Assembly (NCBI RefSeq): GCF_010894455.1
Contig: NZ_JAAIXY010000021.1
Span: forward strand, 62,001 to 126,000
Source of the DNA: Myxococcus eversor
GTDB lineage: Bacteria > Myxococcota > Myxococcia > Myxococcales > Myxococcaceae
Direction of reading: 5' to 3'
Length of the DNA stretch: 64,000 nt
Shown here: positions 1-9,100 of the stretch, in pieces
Layout of the letters: each line of letters starts with the position of its first letter
Position numbering within the stretch: the first letter of the stretch is position 1
Translations under genes and position numbers: made by a program
Notes under the pieces: generated by a model
Databases searched by the model: none
The model's input: only the letters and a program-made list of their open reading frames with translations
What the model was told of the DNA's origin: nothing

Positions 1-1589
1 TCGTTCTGGTTGAAGCCCGTGCCGTCCGGCGTCCTGCCGCAGCCCAGGTCCGTGGTCGCGAAGAAGCCATAACCCACGCACGAGGCCTGGAGCCGGTAGA
101 TGGACGCGATGTCCGCGTAGGCCTCGCTGGAGTTGGAGAGCGCGCCGCCCGAGTCGAAGTCATCCATGCCGTGGCCCCACTCGTGGTCGAACACGGCGGC
201 GATTTCGCCCGTGTTCCGGCACCCGCCGCCGCTGCGGTAGAAGTTGACGGTGGAGCCGTTCCAGAAGGCGTTGCACGTGCTGTTGATGTTGACGTTGGCG
301 GTGAGCTGTCCTTTCAGCCACGTGTTTCCTGGCAGCCAGCCGCGCGCCAGCTCGGCGATGCGATTCAGCTCGTAGAAGGCCGAGCGCGAGGCCGGCGTGT
401 TGCCCGCGCCGCCGCCGCCCGTGGCGCAGTCATGCTGACCGTTGGTGCCGCCCAGTTGGATGTTGCCAGTGGACGAACTGGTGCTCGGCGAGCCGCAGGC
501 GTCACTGACTCGCACGTACTTGCCGGCCAGCGTCGTGGTGACGTTGCCTGAGCCATAATTGAAGACGCCGGCGCCGTCCGTGAAGTTGTCGGGCGCGGCC
601 AGCCCCGTATTCGCCCAGGGCATGGGCGAGTCGACCTGCATCGTCCCGCACGTCGTGTTGGACGGGCAGATCTCCGTGTTGCTCAGCGGGTAGATGCCGC
701 CCTTGATGGTGGCGTCCAGGTAGTGGTTGTCATCCTCCAGGGCAAGCACCTCGCCGGAGTGCGCGTCCACCGTCACCCTCCAGCGCTCCCCTTCCCCGGG
801 GTTCTGGAAGCCATACGTCCACACGAGCTGGTGACGGTAGCCCTCGCCGAAGCCGGCGTCCGCGCGCGCCATCGGGGCGAACTCCAGCGTGGGCGCCTGC
901 CACAACGCGCCCGGCGTCTCCAGGAGGCCGAAGCGCTCTCCACCCGCCGTCAGCGCCTGCTCGGGGCTCAGCGTGGGCCGCGCGGACGCGGTGACGTTGC
1001 TCCACGCCTCCGTGCCCAGGAGCACGAGGTTGCCGTGGTTGATGGTCGCCACGAGCTGGCCATGCCGGACGGGGATGCCGTCCACCTCCTGAGGCACCCG
1101 CACGTGCCAGAGCACGTCGGTCACTCGCGTGACGAGGGGCGCACCCAACTGCGACAGGTCCACGCCCAGCGCGGCCTGGTTGTCCTGGAGGAACTTGAAG
1201 AGGACGTCCGCGACGACGGCGGCGTCCACCTCCTCCGTGGAGCGGCCGAGCTGCTCCCGCAGCGTGGACAGGCTGACCGTGTTGCCCACGCCCGTCCCAG
1301 GGATGAGCGGAATGGCGCCCTGGATGGCGGTGGGCGAACCCGTGAGCGGGTCCAGGTACACGTGGAAGTCCCGCCCGTTGCGCGCGAAGAAGTCCTCCCA
1401 GACGCCCGGCCCCGCGCCCTTCAGCTTCGAGCGCGCCTCCTCCAGCGAGACATTGGAGACAGGCAGGTACAGCTCGGGCTTGAAGAACGCCTGGCTCGCC
1501 AACGAGCCAGGCTGTGAGGGCTGGAGTGCCCATGCCAGCGCGCTGCTACACAGCACGAGACAGGCTAGCCACTTCGACACAAGACGCAT
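1..1589 (-). CDS. Secreted zinc metalloprotease with propeptide (partial, C-terminus outside window)
   Basis: The reading frame starts at ATG 1589 and stays open to the window edge, so the C-terminus is missing. Residues 1-20 form a signal peptide ending in ALA-type residues, so the protein is exported. Residues ~80-260 look like an FTP/PepSY-type inhibitory propeptide, ending in a segment of the type VTVDAHSGEVLALED. The catalytic motif HEWGH begins at H469 (E470, H473). The following GMDDFDSGG and SEAYADIAS segments supply a likely third zinc ligand and make this an M36/M4-like (gluzincin) metallopeptidase. Probable role: an extracellular digestive protease, in keeping with a predatory lifestyle. 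The exact family is uncertain because the end is cut off. The nearest gene on the same strand is the TetR gene 254 bp upstream; nothing shows co-transcription. Confidence 0.85.
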   Translation of the reverse strand, partial: MRLVSKWLACLVLCSSALAWALQPSQPGSLASQAFFKPELYLPVSNVSLEEARSKLKGAGPGVWEDFFARNGRDFHVYLDPLTGSPTAIQGAIPLIPGTGVGNTVSLSTLREQLGRSTEEVDAAVVADVLFKFLQDNQAALGVDLSQLGAPLVTRVTDVLWHVRVPQEVDGIPVRHGQLVATINHGNLVLLGTEAWSNVTASARPTLSPEQALTAGGERFGLLETPGALWQAPTLEFAPMARADAGFGEGYRHQLVWTYGFQNPGEGERWRVTVDAHSGEVLALEDDNHYLDATIKGGIYPLSNTEICPSNTTCGTMQVDSPMPWANTGLAAPDNFTDGAGVFNYGSGNVTTTLAGKYVRVSDACGSPSTSSSTGNIQLGGTNGQHDCATGGGGAGNTPASRSAFYELNRIAELARGWLPGNTWLKGQLTANVNINSTCNAFWNGSTVNFYRSGGGCRNTGEIAAVFDHEWGHGMDDFDSGGALSNSSEAYADIASIYRLQASCVGYGFFATTDLGCGRTPDGTGFNQN

Positions 1590-1843
1590 GCGGTCCTCCC
1601 GCGAGTCACGAATGACAGACACTCCCCCCGGGGAGCACCGCTCAATCGAGCCCGCGAGTCGTGACGAGGGACATCGCTACTTTCGGGAACTGTCGGGCCG
1701 GCCGGAACATCCCTTCCCACTCGGCGCAGGACAGCCCACGGATGAACAGTCCTCAGGACTTCCAGTCGGACGCCTCCAGATGGATGAGGAGTCATCCACC
1801 GCACTTGGAGTCGACGCTCCGCGACCTCGGGCGCGGTCCTGGC

Positions 1844-2443
1844 TCAGGCGGCGAAGAGCAGGCGCGAGGACTGCTTCACCCACGCGCGTCGCGTCTCCAG
1901 CGTCCTGAAGTCCAGGAGGATGAGCTGGTCGAACACGCGCGGCATCATCGACAGCAGCGACACGGAGGACCAGATTTGCGCGAGGGCCAGCCGGCGTCGG
2001 TCCTCCGTCAGGTGCTTTGTATCCGGCGCGAGCTTGCCCGACAGCGCCTCCAGGAACGCGTTGAGCTCCCGGATGGCCGCGCCGTCGTAGCGCTGGTGCA
2101 CGAGCGCGTCATTCAGGTGCGCATGCGCGATGCGCGGGTAGCGCCCCACGTTGCCGATGACGTCCTCCAGCAGCGTCTCGAACGCCTCGCGGATGCCCAG
2201 GCCCTCGGCGCGCAGCCGGTCGAAGTCAGCGAGCACGTGCCCGAAGGCCTGCTCCAGCGTGGCCTCGAGCGCCTGGGCAATCAGCCTCTCCTTGCTGCGG
2301 AAGTAGTAGCTGATGGCCGCGCTGTTCACCTGCGCCTCGCGGGCAATCTCCCGGATGCCCGTGGCGTCCAGGCCATCCCGTTCGAGGCAGATGATGGTCG
2401 CTCGGAGGATGCGCTCCCGGGCGTCCTGCTCCTTGGTTCCCAT
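1844..2443 (-). CDS. TetR/AcrR family transcriptional regulator
   Basis: 199-residue one-component regulator. The N-terminal ~60 residues form a TetR helix-turn-helix (ARERILRAT, then TGIREIAREAQVNSAAISYY and the FRSKERLI recognition region). The rest is an all-helical ligand/dimerisation domain of usual length. It lies 147 bp downstream of the autoinducer synthase gene on the same strand, so the two could be co-transcribed or functionally linked, but no operator was recognised to prove it. The ligand and target genes cannot be read from the sequence. Confidence 0.88.
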   Translation of the reverse strand: MGTKEQDARERILRATIICLERDGLDATGIREIAREAQVNSAAISYYFRSKERLIAQALEATLEQAFGHVLADFDRLRAEGLGIREAFETLLEDVIGNVGRYPRIAHAHLNDALVHQRYDGAAIRELNAFLEALSGKLAPDTKHLTEDRRRLALAQIWSSVSLLSMMPRVFDQLILLDFRTLETRRAWVKQSSRLLFAA

Positions 2444-2590
2444 TCGCGCCCAACCCTTGAAGCAGTGGGACTCCGGGCCCCGGAGGTGACGCCGGAGATT
2501 GAGTCCATGACCGACCCTGGCCGCGACAGTAGCGCAGGCGGACTCGACGGCGCTCGCGGAAGAGCGGTTCCACGGCTCGGAGCCACGCTT

Positions 2591-3859
2591 CTATCTGAAC
2601 ATCGGCGAGGCGTTCTCAGCCGCTGGGTGCCGTGCCTCGTGGCGACGAGTGGAGGCCCAGCTCGACAGGCCCACCTCGTCACGGATTTCCCGGCAGGCGT
2701 CGACGACGTGGTCCAGGTCGTCCCGCGACAGCTCGCTGTGGACGGAGAGGCGCACGAGCGAGTGCTTCACCGGCGTCGCGGGGTCGCAGAACACGGAGCC
2801 GAAGATGCCTCGCGCCTCCAGCGCGTCCTTGAGGCGCAGGGTTTGAGCCTCCAGACCGGATTGCAGCGCGAGAATCTGGGCCGCGCCGCCATCCAGGTCA
2901 TAGCCCAGCGCCTCCAGGTGCCCTCGGAGATACGCGGCATTCACATGCAGCCGTTGACGACGTGCGTCCGCGTCGCGGATGAGGTCCAGCGCCGCCAACA
3001 GCGCCGCGATGTCGTGGGGCAGCACGGCGGAGCTGAAGATGGCCGGGCCTGACTTCATCTCGAAGTAGCGCTCGAAGCCGCGCATGCAGGCGACGAAGCC
3101 GGCCCGTCCGACGAAGGCCTTGGACAGGCTCGCGGTCCGGAAGTGGACGTGCTCCAGCAGCCCCTGCCCCACCACCATCCCCGCGCCGCGGGGCCCGTGC
3201 GTGCCCAGCGAGTGGGACTCGTCCACCAGCAGCACGCACCCGCACCGCGAGGAGAGCTCCGCCACGTCCGCGAGCGGGCAGACAGAACCGTTCGTGCTGT
3301 AGACCGAGTCCACCGCGACGACACCAGGGCCGGTGCGAGCCAGGCGCCTTCGCAGGTCGTCGACGTCGTTGTGACGGAAGGGAATGGCGGTGGCCCCCGC
3401 GCTCTGGATTCCCCTCCAGAGAGACATGTGCGCCATCCGGTCGATGTAGACAGGCACCTGCTCGTCCGCCAGACACTCCAGCAGGCCCACGTTCGCACAG
3501 TAACCGGACTGACACAGGATGCCTGACTCCGCGCGAAGCAGCGCGGCGAGCCGCCGCTCCAACGTGTGTCGAGAATGCGCGCCCCGCTGGAACACGCTCG
3601 ACATCATCACTCCCAGACCTTCCCGCCCGACGGCGTCCACGGCGGCCTGCGCGAGACTGGGGTGCCTTGCCAGGCAGAGGTAGTCATTGCCGTTGAGCAG
3701 GATGTCCCCCGGCCCGGGAGCGGGGCCGTCGAGGATGTGTCGCGGAGACTCCCAGCGCTGCATCCGCTTCTCGTGGTCCTGGAGCTTGCGGCGCAAGAAG
3801 CCGGGGACTGGAGCGCTGACCTCCTCCGTCACGCGCTGCTCTGGTGCGTGGTCTGTCAT
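2591..3859 (-). CDS. cqsA: CqsA-like alpha-hydroxyketone autoinducer synthase (PLP enzyme)
   Basis: 422 residues, alpha-oxoamine synthase family of fold-type I PLP enzymes. It resembles Vibrio CqsA rather than KBL/BioF/HemA. The CqsA-like blocks recognised are SNDYLALA-type (here GNDYLCLARHP, 57-67), YIDRMAHMSLWRG (138-150), DSVYSTNG (184-191), DESHSLGTHGP (213-223) and FGSVFCDPAT near the C-terminus. K247 in SLSKAFVGRAG is the expected PLP Schiff-base lysine, and D213 and H216 sit where cofactor contacts are expected. CqsA enzymes condense an acyl-CoA with SAM or an amino acid to give CAI-1-type signals, so a diffusible quorum signal is inferred. No CqsS/LqsS sensor kinase is adjacent; the next gene on this strand encodes a TetR regulator. 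A generic alpha-oxoamine synthase making another aminoketone is the main alternative. Confidence 0.8.
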   Translation of the reverse strand: MTDHAPEQRVTEEVSAPVPGFLRRKLQDHEKRMQRWESPRHILDGPAPGPGDILLNGNDYLCLARHPSLAQAAVDAVGREGLGVMMSSVFQRGAHSRHTLERRLAALLRAESGILCQSGYCANVGLLECLADEQVPVYIDRMAHMSLWRGIQSAGATAIPFRHNDVDDLRRRLARTGPGVVAVDSVYSTNGSVCPLADVAELSSRCGCVLLVDESHSLGTHGPRGAGMVVGQGLLEHVHFRTASLSKAFVGRAGFVACMRGFERYFEMKSGPAIFSSAVLPHDIAALLAALDLIRDADARRQRLHVNAAYLRGHLEALGYDLDGGAAQILALQSGLEAQTLRLKDALEARGIFGSVFCDPATPVKHSLVRLSVHSELSRDDLDHVVDACREIRDEVGLSSWASTRRHEARHPAAENASPMFR

Positions 3860-3979
3860 GGCACGAGGAAGGAGTGCTCACTCCCACGACGTGACGCCGG
3901 GAGAGCCCGTCCCCTCCAAGAGCATCGAGGCGAGGCCCCGCCCACCGGACCGGGCGCACGCCTCATGACCTTGACGAAT

Positions 3980-3999
3980 ATATGCACTGATGTGTATAT
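3980..3999. promoter_or_regulatory. Candidate ArsR operator (imperfect palindrome)
   Basis: ATATGCAC-tgat-GTGTATAT is an inverted repeat with 7 of 8 positions matching. It lies 8 bp before the ATG of the ArsR-type regulator, in an AT-rich pocket of otherwise GC-rich DNA. ArsR proteins commonly autorepress through such A/T-flanked dyads at their own promoter. It also lies ~120 bp upstream of the divergent cqsA-like gene. Function is inferred. Confidence 0.4.
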
Positions 4000-4007
4000 G
4001 CACGAAC

Positions 4008-4355
4008 ATGCAGACCGACGTCTTCCAGGTGCTCGCCGACCCGACGCGTCGGCTCATCATCCAGACCCTTCGCGAGGGCGAGCAGCAGGTCAGTGATGTC
4101 GTCGAGAAGGCCGGAATCCACCAGTCCGGTGTCTCGCGGCATCTGCGCATCCTCTCCGAGTCGGGCTTCGTCTCGATGCGACCGGATGGGCAGCGTCGCC
4201 TCTACGCCTTGCGGCCAGAGCCCTTCCGCGAGCTCGACGGGTGGCTGACCCAGTACCGGCAATTGTGGGAGGCGCGACTCGAACGCTTCGAAGCCGCGCT
4301 GGAGAAGAAGAAACAACAGACTCGTCGAGTCAAGGAAAGAGGTACGCGGGAATGA
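4008..4355 (+). CDS. ArsR family transcriptional regulator
   Basis: 115 residues from the ATG at 4008 (MQTDVFQVLADPTRR). An upstream in-frame start at 3990 would run through the palindromic candidate operator and add six unrelated residues, so it was not used. The winged-helix pattern is typical: ADPTRRLIIQTL, then QQVSDVV, QSGVSRHLRIL as recognition helix, and the wing RPDGQRRLYAL. No metal-binding Cys pair is visible, so it resembles the non-metal ArsR proteins that accompany SRPBCC proteins. The stop overlaps the start of the SRPBCC gene (ATGA), which indicates translational coupling. Confidence 0.9.
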   Translation: MQTDVFQVLADPTRRLIIQTLREGEQQVSDVVEKAGIHQSGVSRHLRILSESGFVSMRPDGQRRLYALRPEPFRELDGWLTQYRQLWEARLERFEAALEKKKQQTRRVKERGTRE

Positions 4356-4843
4356 GCCACGAGAACACGTCACGCGGTCACGCGAAGGTCGTCATCGAGC
4401 GCACGTACCGGGCGAGCATCCAGGACCTCTGGGAGCTCTGGACCACGAAGGAGGGCTTTGAGTCGTGGTGGGGGCCGCAGGGCTTCCGCGCCGAGGTCCA
4501 GGAGCTCGACGCTCGTGCTGGAGGGACGCTTCGGTACGAGATGATCGCCGACTCGCCGGAGATGATTGCGGCGATGAAGGCGGCGGGCCAGCCGACTTCG
4601 CACGCGACCCGCTCCAGCTTCACCGAGGTGGTGCCCCACTCGCGGCTCGTCATCACGAACGTCATCGACTTCATTCCGGGAGTCGCGACCTACGAGAGCA
4701 GGATTGCCGTGGGCTTCTTCCCGAACGGCGACCGCGTCCGGATGGTCGTCACCACGGACGCGATGCACAGCGAGGAGTTCACGAAGATGCAGACGGAAGG
4801 CTTCACGAGCCAGCTCACGAAGCTCGACCAGCGCTTCGCCTGA
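4352..4843 (+). CDS. SRPBCC/AHSA1 (START-like) domain protein
   Basis: 163 residues. Begins with the AHSA1-type pattern VIERTYRASIQDLWELWTT, followed by FESWWGPQGF and the beta-strand-rich remainder of a helix-grip fold; no signal peptide. SRPBCC proteins bind hydrophobic ligands, and this subfamily is regularly encoded directly after an ArsR regulator, as here with a 4-bp ATGA overlap. A role in sensing or detoxifying a small hydrophobic molecule is a guess from context. Its 3' end overlaps by 29 bp the 3' end of the convergent DUF4345 gene. Confidence 0.85.
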   Translation: MSHENTSRGHAKVVIERTYRASIQDLWELWTTKEGFESWWGPQGFRAEVQELDARAGGTLRYEMIADSPEMIAAMKAAGQPTSHATRSSFTEVVPHSRLVITNVIDFIPGVATYESRIAVGFFPNGDRVRMVVTTDAMHSEEFTKMQTEGFTSQLTKLDQRFA

Positions 4844-5258
4844 AGCGCCCATCTCTCGGCTCGGATGAGGCCGTCGACGGAGCCGAGAGCAGCAGCGCCG
4901 CGCAGATGGCGCCGATCACCAGTTCGGCGACCATCGCCGCGACCAGCTCGGGCGCGGGCTCGCCATCCAGGACCAGGCTCAGGATTCGCGACACGCCATA
5001 GGACAGGTAGAGCGTCGTCGACACCACCAGCGAGGTGAAGGTCAGTCGAGTCCAGACCGCGCCGGCCATGATGACCAGTCCGCAGGCCAGCAATGCCCCG
5101 CCCGGCGCGCGCACCTCGCTCAACAGGCTGACCTGGCCGCCGAGGTCGATGCCGCTCCAGCCATGGAAGACCTTGGGGATGAACAGCAGGGGCGCGCCAA
5201 TCAGGCTGCCGATGACGCCCGCGACCAGGAGCACCGTCTTCGTCCATCTGCTTTGCAT
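4815..5258 (-). CDS. DUF4345 family small membrane protein
   Basis: 147 residues from ATG 5258 (MQSRWTKTVLL). An in-frame ATG at 5297 is rejected because translation from it would cross the palindromic operator. Four hydrophobic segments are visible (residues ~7-28, 45-68, 72-95, 105-130), with the motif SEVRAPGGALLACGL between TM1 and TM2. Inner-membrane protein of unknown function. It is divergent from a TetR gene with two matching operator-like dyads between them, so it is probably the TetR target. The 3' end overlaps the convergent SRPBCC gene. Confidence 0.78.
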   Translation of the reverse strand: MQSRWTKTVLLVAGVIGSLIGAPLLFIPKVFHGWSGIDLGGQVSLLSEVRAPGGALLACGLVIMAGAVWTRLTFTSLVVSTTLYLSYGVSRILSLVLDGEPAPELVAAMVAELVIGAICAALLLSAPSTASSEPRDGRFRRSAGRAS

Positions 5259-5270
5259 TGCCGTCCTCGC

Positions 5271-5285
5271 TTGACACCGTGTCAA
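5271..5285. promoter_or_regulatory. TetR operator-like site 1
   Basis: TTGACACCGTGTCAA is a perfect 7-bp inverted repeat around one central base. It lies 13 bp upstream of the DUF4345 start and in the intergenic space with the divergent TetR gene. A second, near-identical dyad lies 41 bp away centre to centre. Confidence 0.65.
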
Positions 5286-5311
5286 TTGACTCGGCATTGA
5301 TTATTCGCGAC

Positions 5312-5326
5312 TTTACATCATGTCAA
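5312..5326. promoter_or_regulatory. TetR operator-like site 2, covering the tetR start codon
   Basis: TTTACATCATGTCAA matches site 1 at most positions and is an inverted repeat with one mismatch. The ATG of the TetR gene (5320) is inside its right half. Binding here would autorepress the regulator; the 41-bp centre-to-centre distance (about four helical turns) puts both dimers on one face of the DNA. Confidence 0.6.
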
Positions 5327-5925
5327 GTGAATCACCCGAGACGCGAACCCGCATCCTCGCGGCGGCGCTGCACCTGCTGGAGACCGGCCGGGGTCAGACG
5401 GTGCGGATGAGCGACATCGCGCGGAGGGCCGGGCTCAGCCGGCAGGCCGTCTATCTGCACTTCGGCACGCGGGCGGCCCTGTTGATTGCCACCACGCTCT
5501 ATCTGGACGAGTTGAAGGACGTGCGCGCACGCCTTGTCCCCAGTCGCACGGCCCGCAGCGGTGTCGAGCGCCTGGACGCCTATGTCGGAGCCTGGGCCGA
5601 CTACATCCCGGAGATACGAGGCGTGGCCAAGGCGCTGATGGCCATGAGCGACACCGACGAAGAGGCCGCCGAGGCCTGGCGCAAACGGATGGAGGACATG
5701 CGCGAAGGTTGCGCCGCCGCCATCGAGGCGCTCCGCGCCGATGGCACCCTTTCACCCGACTACACACCGGACGAGGCCACTGATTTGCTCTGGACGCTGC
5801 TGTCGGTGCGGAACTGGGAGCACCTGACCCTGGAGCGTGGATATGCGCAGCCGCGCTACAAGGACCTGCTGCTGCGCACCGCGCGGCGCCTCTTCGTCCG
5901 CGCTCCACGCTCCGCCGCACGCTGA
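5320..5925 (+). CDS. TetR/AcrR family transcriptional regulator
   Basis: 201 residues. N-terminal HTH: ETRTRILAAALHLLE, then VRMSDIARRAGLSRQAVYLH and FGTRAALL. The C-terminal helical domain carries a WADYIPEI...ALMAMSDTDEEA region like regulators paired with DUF4345 membrane proteins. It is divergent from such a gene with two operator-like dyads between the starts, one of them covering its own ATG, so autoregulation is likely. The ligand is unknown. Confidence 0.9.
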   Translation: MSSESPETRTRILAAALHLLETGRGQTVRMSDIARRAGLSRQAVYLHFGTRAALLIATTLYLDELKDVRARLVPSRTARSGVERLDAYVGAWADYIPEIRGVAKALMAMSDTDEEAAEAWRKRMEDMREGCAAAIEALRADGTLSPDYTPDEATDLLWTLLSVRNWEHLTLERGYAQPRYKDLLLRTARRLFVRAPRSAAR

Positions 5926-6127
5926 GCCGCCGAGTGCGAAGTCCCTGGACTTCCACGAACGACATTTCTGAATCACTGGGAGGGAAAGACCCGTCAAGAG
6001 AGGCCGTGAGGTGGGACGCGTCCTGACAGCCAGGCTCCCCGCCCGGTGGACCTCGAAGGGCGCCCTGGGGCCCTGCTTCCCCTGAGAGTGAGCACCCGCC
6101 CCTTCGGGGCTCTTCCCTCCCAGGCTC

Positions 6128-6147
6128 GCGGTGCTATCAAGCACCGC
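6128..6147 (+). promoter_or_regulatory. Inverted repeat with -10-like core immediately before ileS
   Basis: GCGGTGC-TATCAA-GCACCGC has perfect 7-bp arms and ends 3 bp before the ileS ATG. The core could serve as an extended -10 box, which would place transcription start near the ATG (a leaderless mRNA). Otherwise it would form a hairpin masking the start. No Shine-Dalgarno sequence precedes the ATG. Role inferred only. Confidence 0.3.
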
Positions 6148-6150
6148 ACC

Positions 6151-9100
6151 ATGCCTGAGTCAGCGCCCGCCCCCCTGTTCGACACCGTGCCCGCGGAGAT
6201 GGACTTCCCGGCCGAGGAGCGCCGCATCCTCGCCTTCTGGAAGGACCGCCGCATCTTCGAGCGCTCGCTCCAGGCACGCGAAGGCGCCAAGAGCTTCGTC
6301 TTCTACGAGGGCCCGCCCACCGCCAACGGCCTGCCCCACAACGGACACGTCCTCACCCGCGTCATCAAGGACCTGTTCCCCCGCTACCAGACCATGCGCG
6401 GCCACTACGTCCCCCGCAAGGCCGGCTGGGACACCCACGGCCTGCCCGTGGAAGTCGAAGTGGAGAAGGAGCTGCGCATCCACGGCAAGGCGGAAATCGA
6501 ACGCTACGGCGTCGAGCCCTTCACCGAGCGCTGCATCGAATCCGTCTTTCGCTACACCGGCGAGTGGGAGCGTCTCACCGAGCGCATCGGCTTCTGGGTG
6601 GACCTCAACGAGGCCTACGTCACCTACCACCGCGGCTTCGTGGAGAGCGTGTGGTGGGCGCTCGCCGAACTGCACAAGAAGGGCCTGCTCTACCAGGGCC
6701 ACAAGGTCGTGTGGTGGTGGCCCCAGGGCGGCACCGCGCTCAGCTCCGCCGAAGTGGGCCTGGGCTACAAGACGGTGGACGACCCGAGCGTCTACGTCAC
6801 CTTCCCCCTGCGCGATGCGCCCGACACCTCGCTGCTCGTGTGGACGACCACCCCGTGGACGCTGCCGTCCAATATGTACGCGGCCGTCAACCCCGGCGTG
6901 GACTACGTCACCGTGGACGCCGGTGACCGCAAGCTCATCATCGCCGCCGCGCTGCGCGAGGAGCTGGCCAAGAAGCTCAAGAAGGACCTGCCCGTCCTCT
7001 CCACCCAGAAGGGCAGCACCCTGGTGGGCCAGCGCTACCTGCCGCCCTTCGACACGTACTTCGCGCGCGAAGGCGACACGCGGCTGAAGCTGCGCGACGG
7101 CGGCGACGACACCCGCGCCTGGCGCGTGCTGGGCGCGGACTTCGTCACGCTCAACACGGGCACCGGCATCGTCCACATCGCCCCCGCGTTCGGCGAGGAC
7201 GACTACGACGCCTACCGCAAGGACCGCACGCGCTTCGTCCAGCCGGAGGCGATGGAGCTGTTCTGCGCCGTCAAGCCGGACGGCACCTTCTCCGAGGAAG
7301 TCCCGCTCGTCGCCGGCCGCTTCGTGAAGGACGCGGACAAGGACATCCAGCGCAACCTCAAGGAGCGCGGACTCCTGCTCGTCACCGAGCAGTACAAGCA
7401 CGAGTACCCCTTCTGCTGGCGCGCGGATGACGACCCGCTCATCCAGTACGCGCGCCCCGCCTGGTACATCCGCACCACCGCGGTGAAGGACCGCGCCATC
7501 GAAAACAACCGGGCCGTCAACTGGGTGCCCGAGCACATCAAGGAAGGCCGCTTCGGCGACTTCCTGGCCAACAACGTGGACTGGGCCCTGTCGCGCGAGC
7601 GCTACTGGGGCACCGCGCTGCCACTGTGGATTCACTCGGAGACGGGCGAGGTGGAGGCCGTGCCTTCACTCCAGGCCCTGCGTGACAAGCCCGGCAGCAA
7701 CCTGGCGGCCGTGGAGGCGGAGCTGGCGGCGTTCCTCAAGGGCAAGCCCCACGAATCCAACGCGAAGCACCTCATCGTCCACAAGCCGTGGATTGACAAG
7801 GTGACGTACGAGAAGCCGGGCTCCCCGGGACGCTTCAACCGCGTGCCCGAAGTCGTCGACGTGTGGTTCGACTCCGGCTGCATGCCCTTCGCGCAGTGGG
7901 GCTTCCCACACGCCCCCGGCTCGCATGAGAAGTTCAACCGCGCCTTCCCCGCGGACTTCATCTCCGAGGCCATCGACCAGACGCGTGGCTGGTTCTACTC
8001 GCTGCTCATGGTGAGCACGCTCGTCTTCGACGAGGAGACGCAGGCCCGTCTGGGATTGACGCCCCAGCGCGAGTGGCCGCACCCGTACAAGAGCTGCATC
8101 GTGCTGGGCCACGTCTCCGACAAGGAGGGCCGCAAGGAGTCCAAGTCCAAGGGCAACTACACGCCGCCCGAAATCATCCTCGACGAAGTGCGCATGGACT
8201 TCGCCGTGCTGTCCGCCACGGAGGCGGGCGCGCCGGCCGAGGCGGGCGTGGCGCTCATCGCGCGTGAGGATTTGGAGGGCCTGGACCTGCAGGAAGGCGC
8301 CAGGGTGCAGCTGTTCCGTCCGGACCGGCCGGAGGTCTTTGTCACCGCGACGGTGAAGGCGCACAAGAAGCTCAAGCGCCGCGTGGTGTTGCTTTCGCCC
8401 GCGGAGCTCCAGACGCTCGGCGTGGCGCCGTCCGCGAAGGGCGCGGGCGTCATGCCGGTGGAGGTGCCTCGGCTGGCGCCGTCCGAGCGCGTGACGGTGA
8501 AGGACCCCGCCGCCAAGGCTCCCGGCGCGGATGCGTTCCGCTGGTTCTTCTACGCGGCGAGCCCCACCTGGTCCAACACGCGCCACTCGCTGGCGAACGT
8601 GCGGCTGTTGCAGAAGGACTTCCAGGTCAAGCTGCGCAACGTCTACTCGTTCTTCACCATCTACGCGAACATCGACGGCTTCAATCCCGCGCAGGGCAAC
8701 CCGGACGCGAGCGAGGCCCCCTGGGAGGCCGTGCGCAAGAGCCAGGGCTGGCGCGAGGTGAAGGCCCGGCCGATGCTGGACCGCTGGATTCTGTCCGAGG
8801 TGCAGCTCGCGCTGCGCCACGTGGAGAAGGCGCTGGACACCTATCAGGTGTACGACGCGGCCCAGCGCATGGTCGCGCTGGTGGACGCGCTGTCCAACTG
8901 GTACCTGCGCCGCAGCCGTGAGCGCTTCTGGAAGCCCGGCTTCGAGCAGGACAAGCGCGACGCGTACTTCACCCTCTACGAGGCGCTCACCACCATCACC
9001 GCCCTGGCCGCGCCCTTCGTCCCGTTCTTCTCCGACGAGATGTGGGGCAACCTGGTGCGCAAGGCCTGGCCCCAGACGCAGCCGGAGAGCGTGCACCTGG

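Noticed and set aside
5938..5953. GAAGTCC-CT-GGACTTC inverted repeat after the TetR gene
   Set aside because: A 2-nt loop is too small for a stable hairpin as drawn and there is no T-run; left unassigned.
6035..6110. T-box-like riboswitch before ileS (GGTGGACC and a GCCCC-TTC-GGGGC hairpin)
   Set aside because: No specifier stem or full T-box core was found; the small hairpin could be a weak terminator of the upstream gene but is too short to call.
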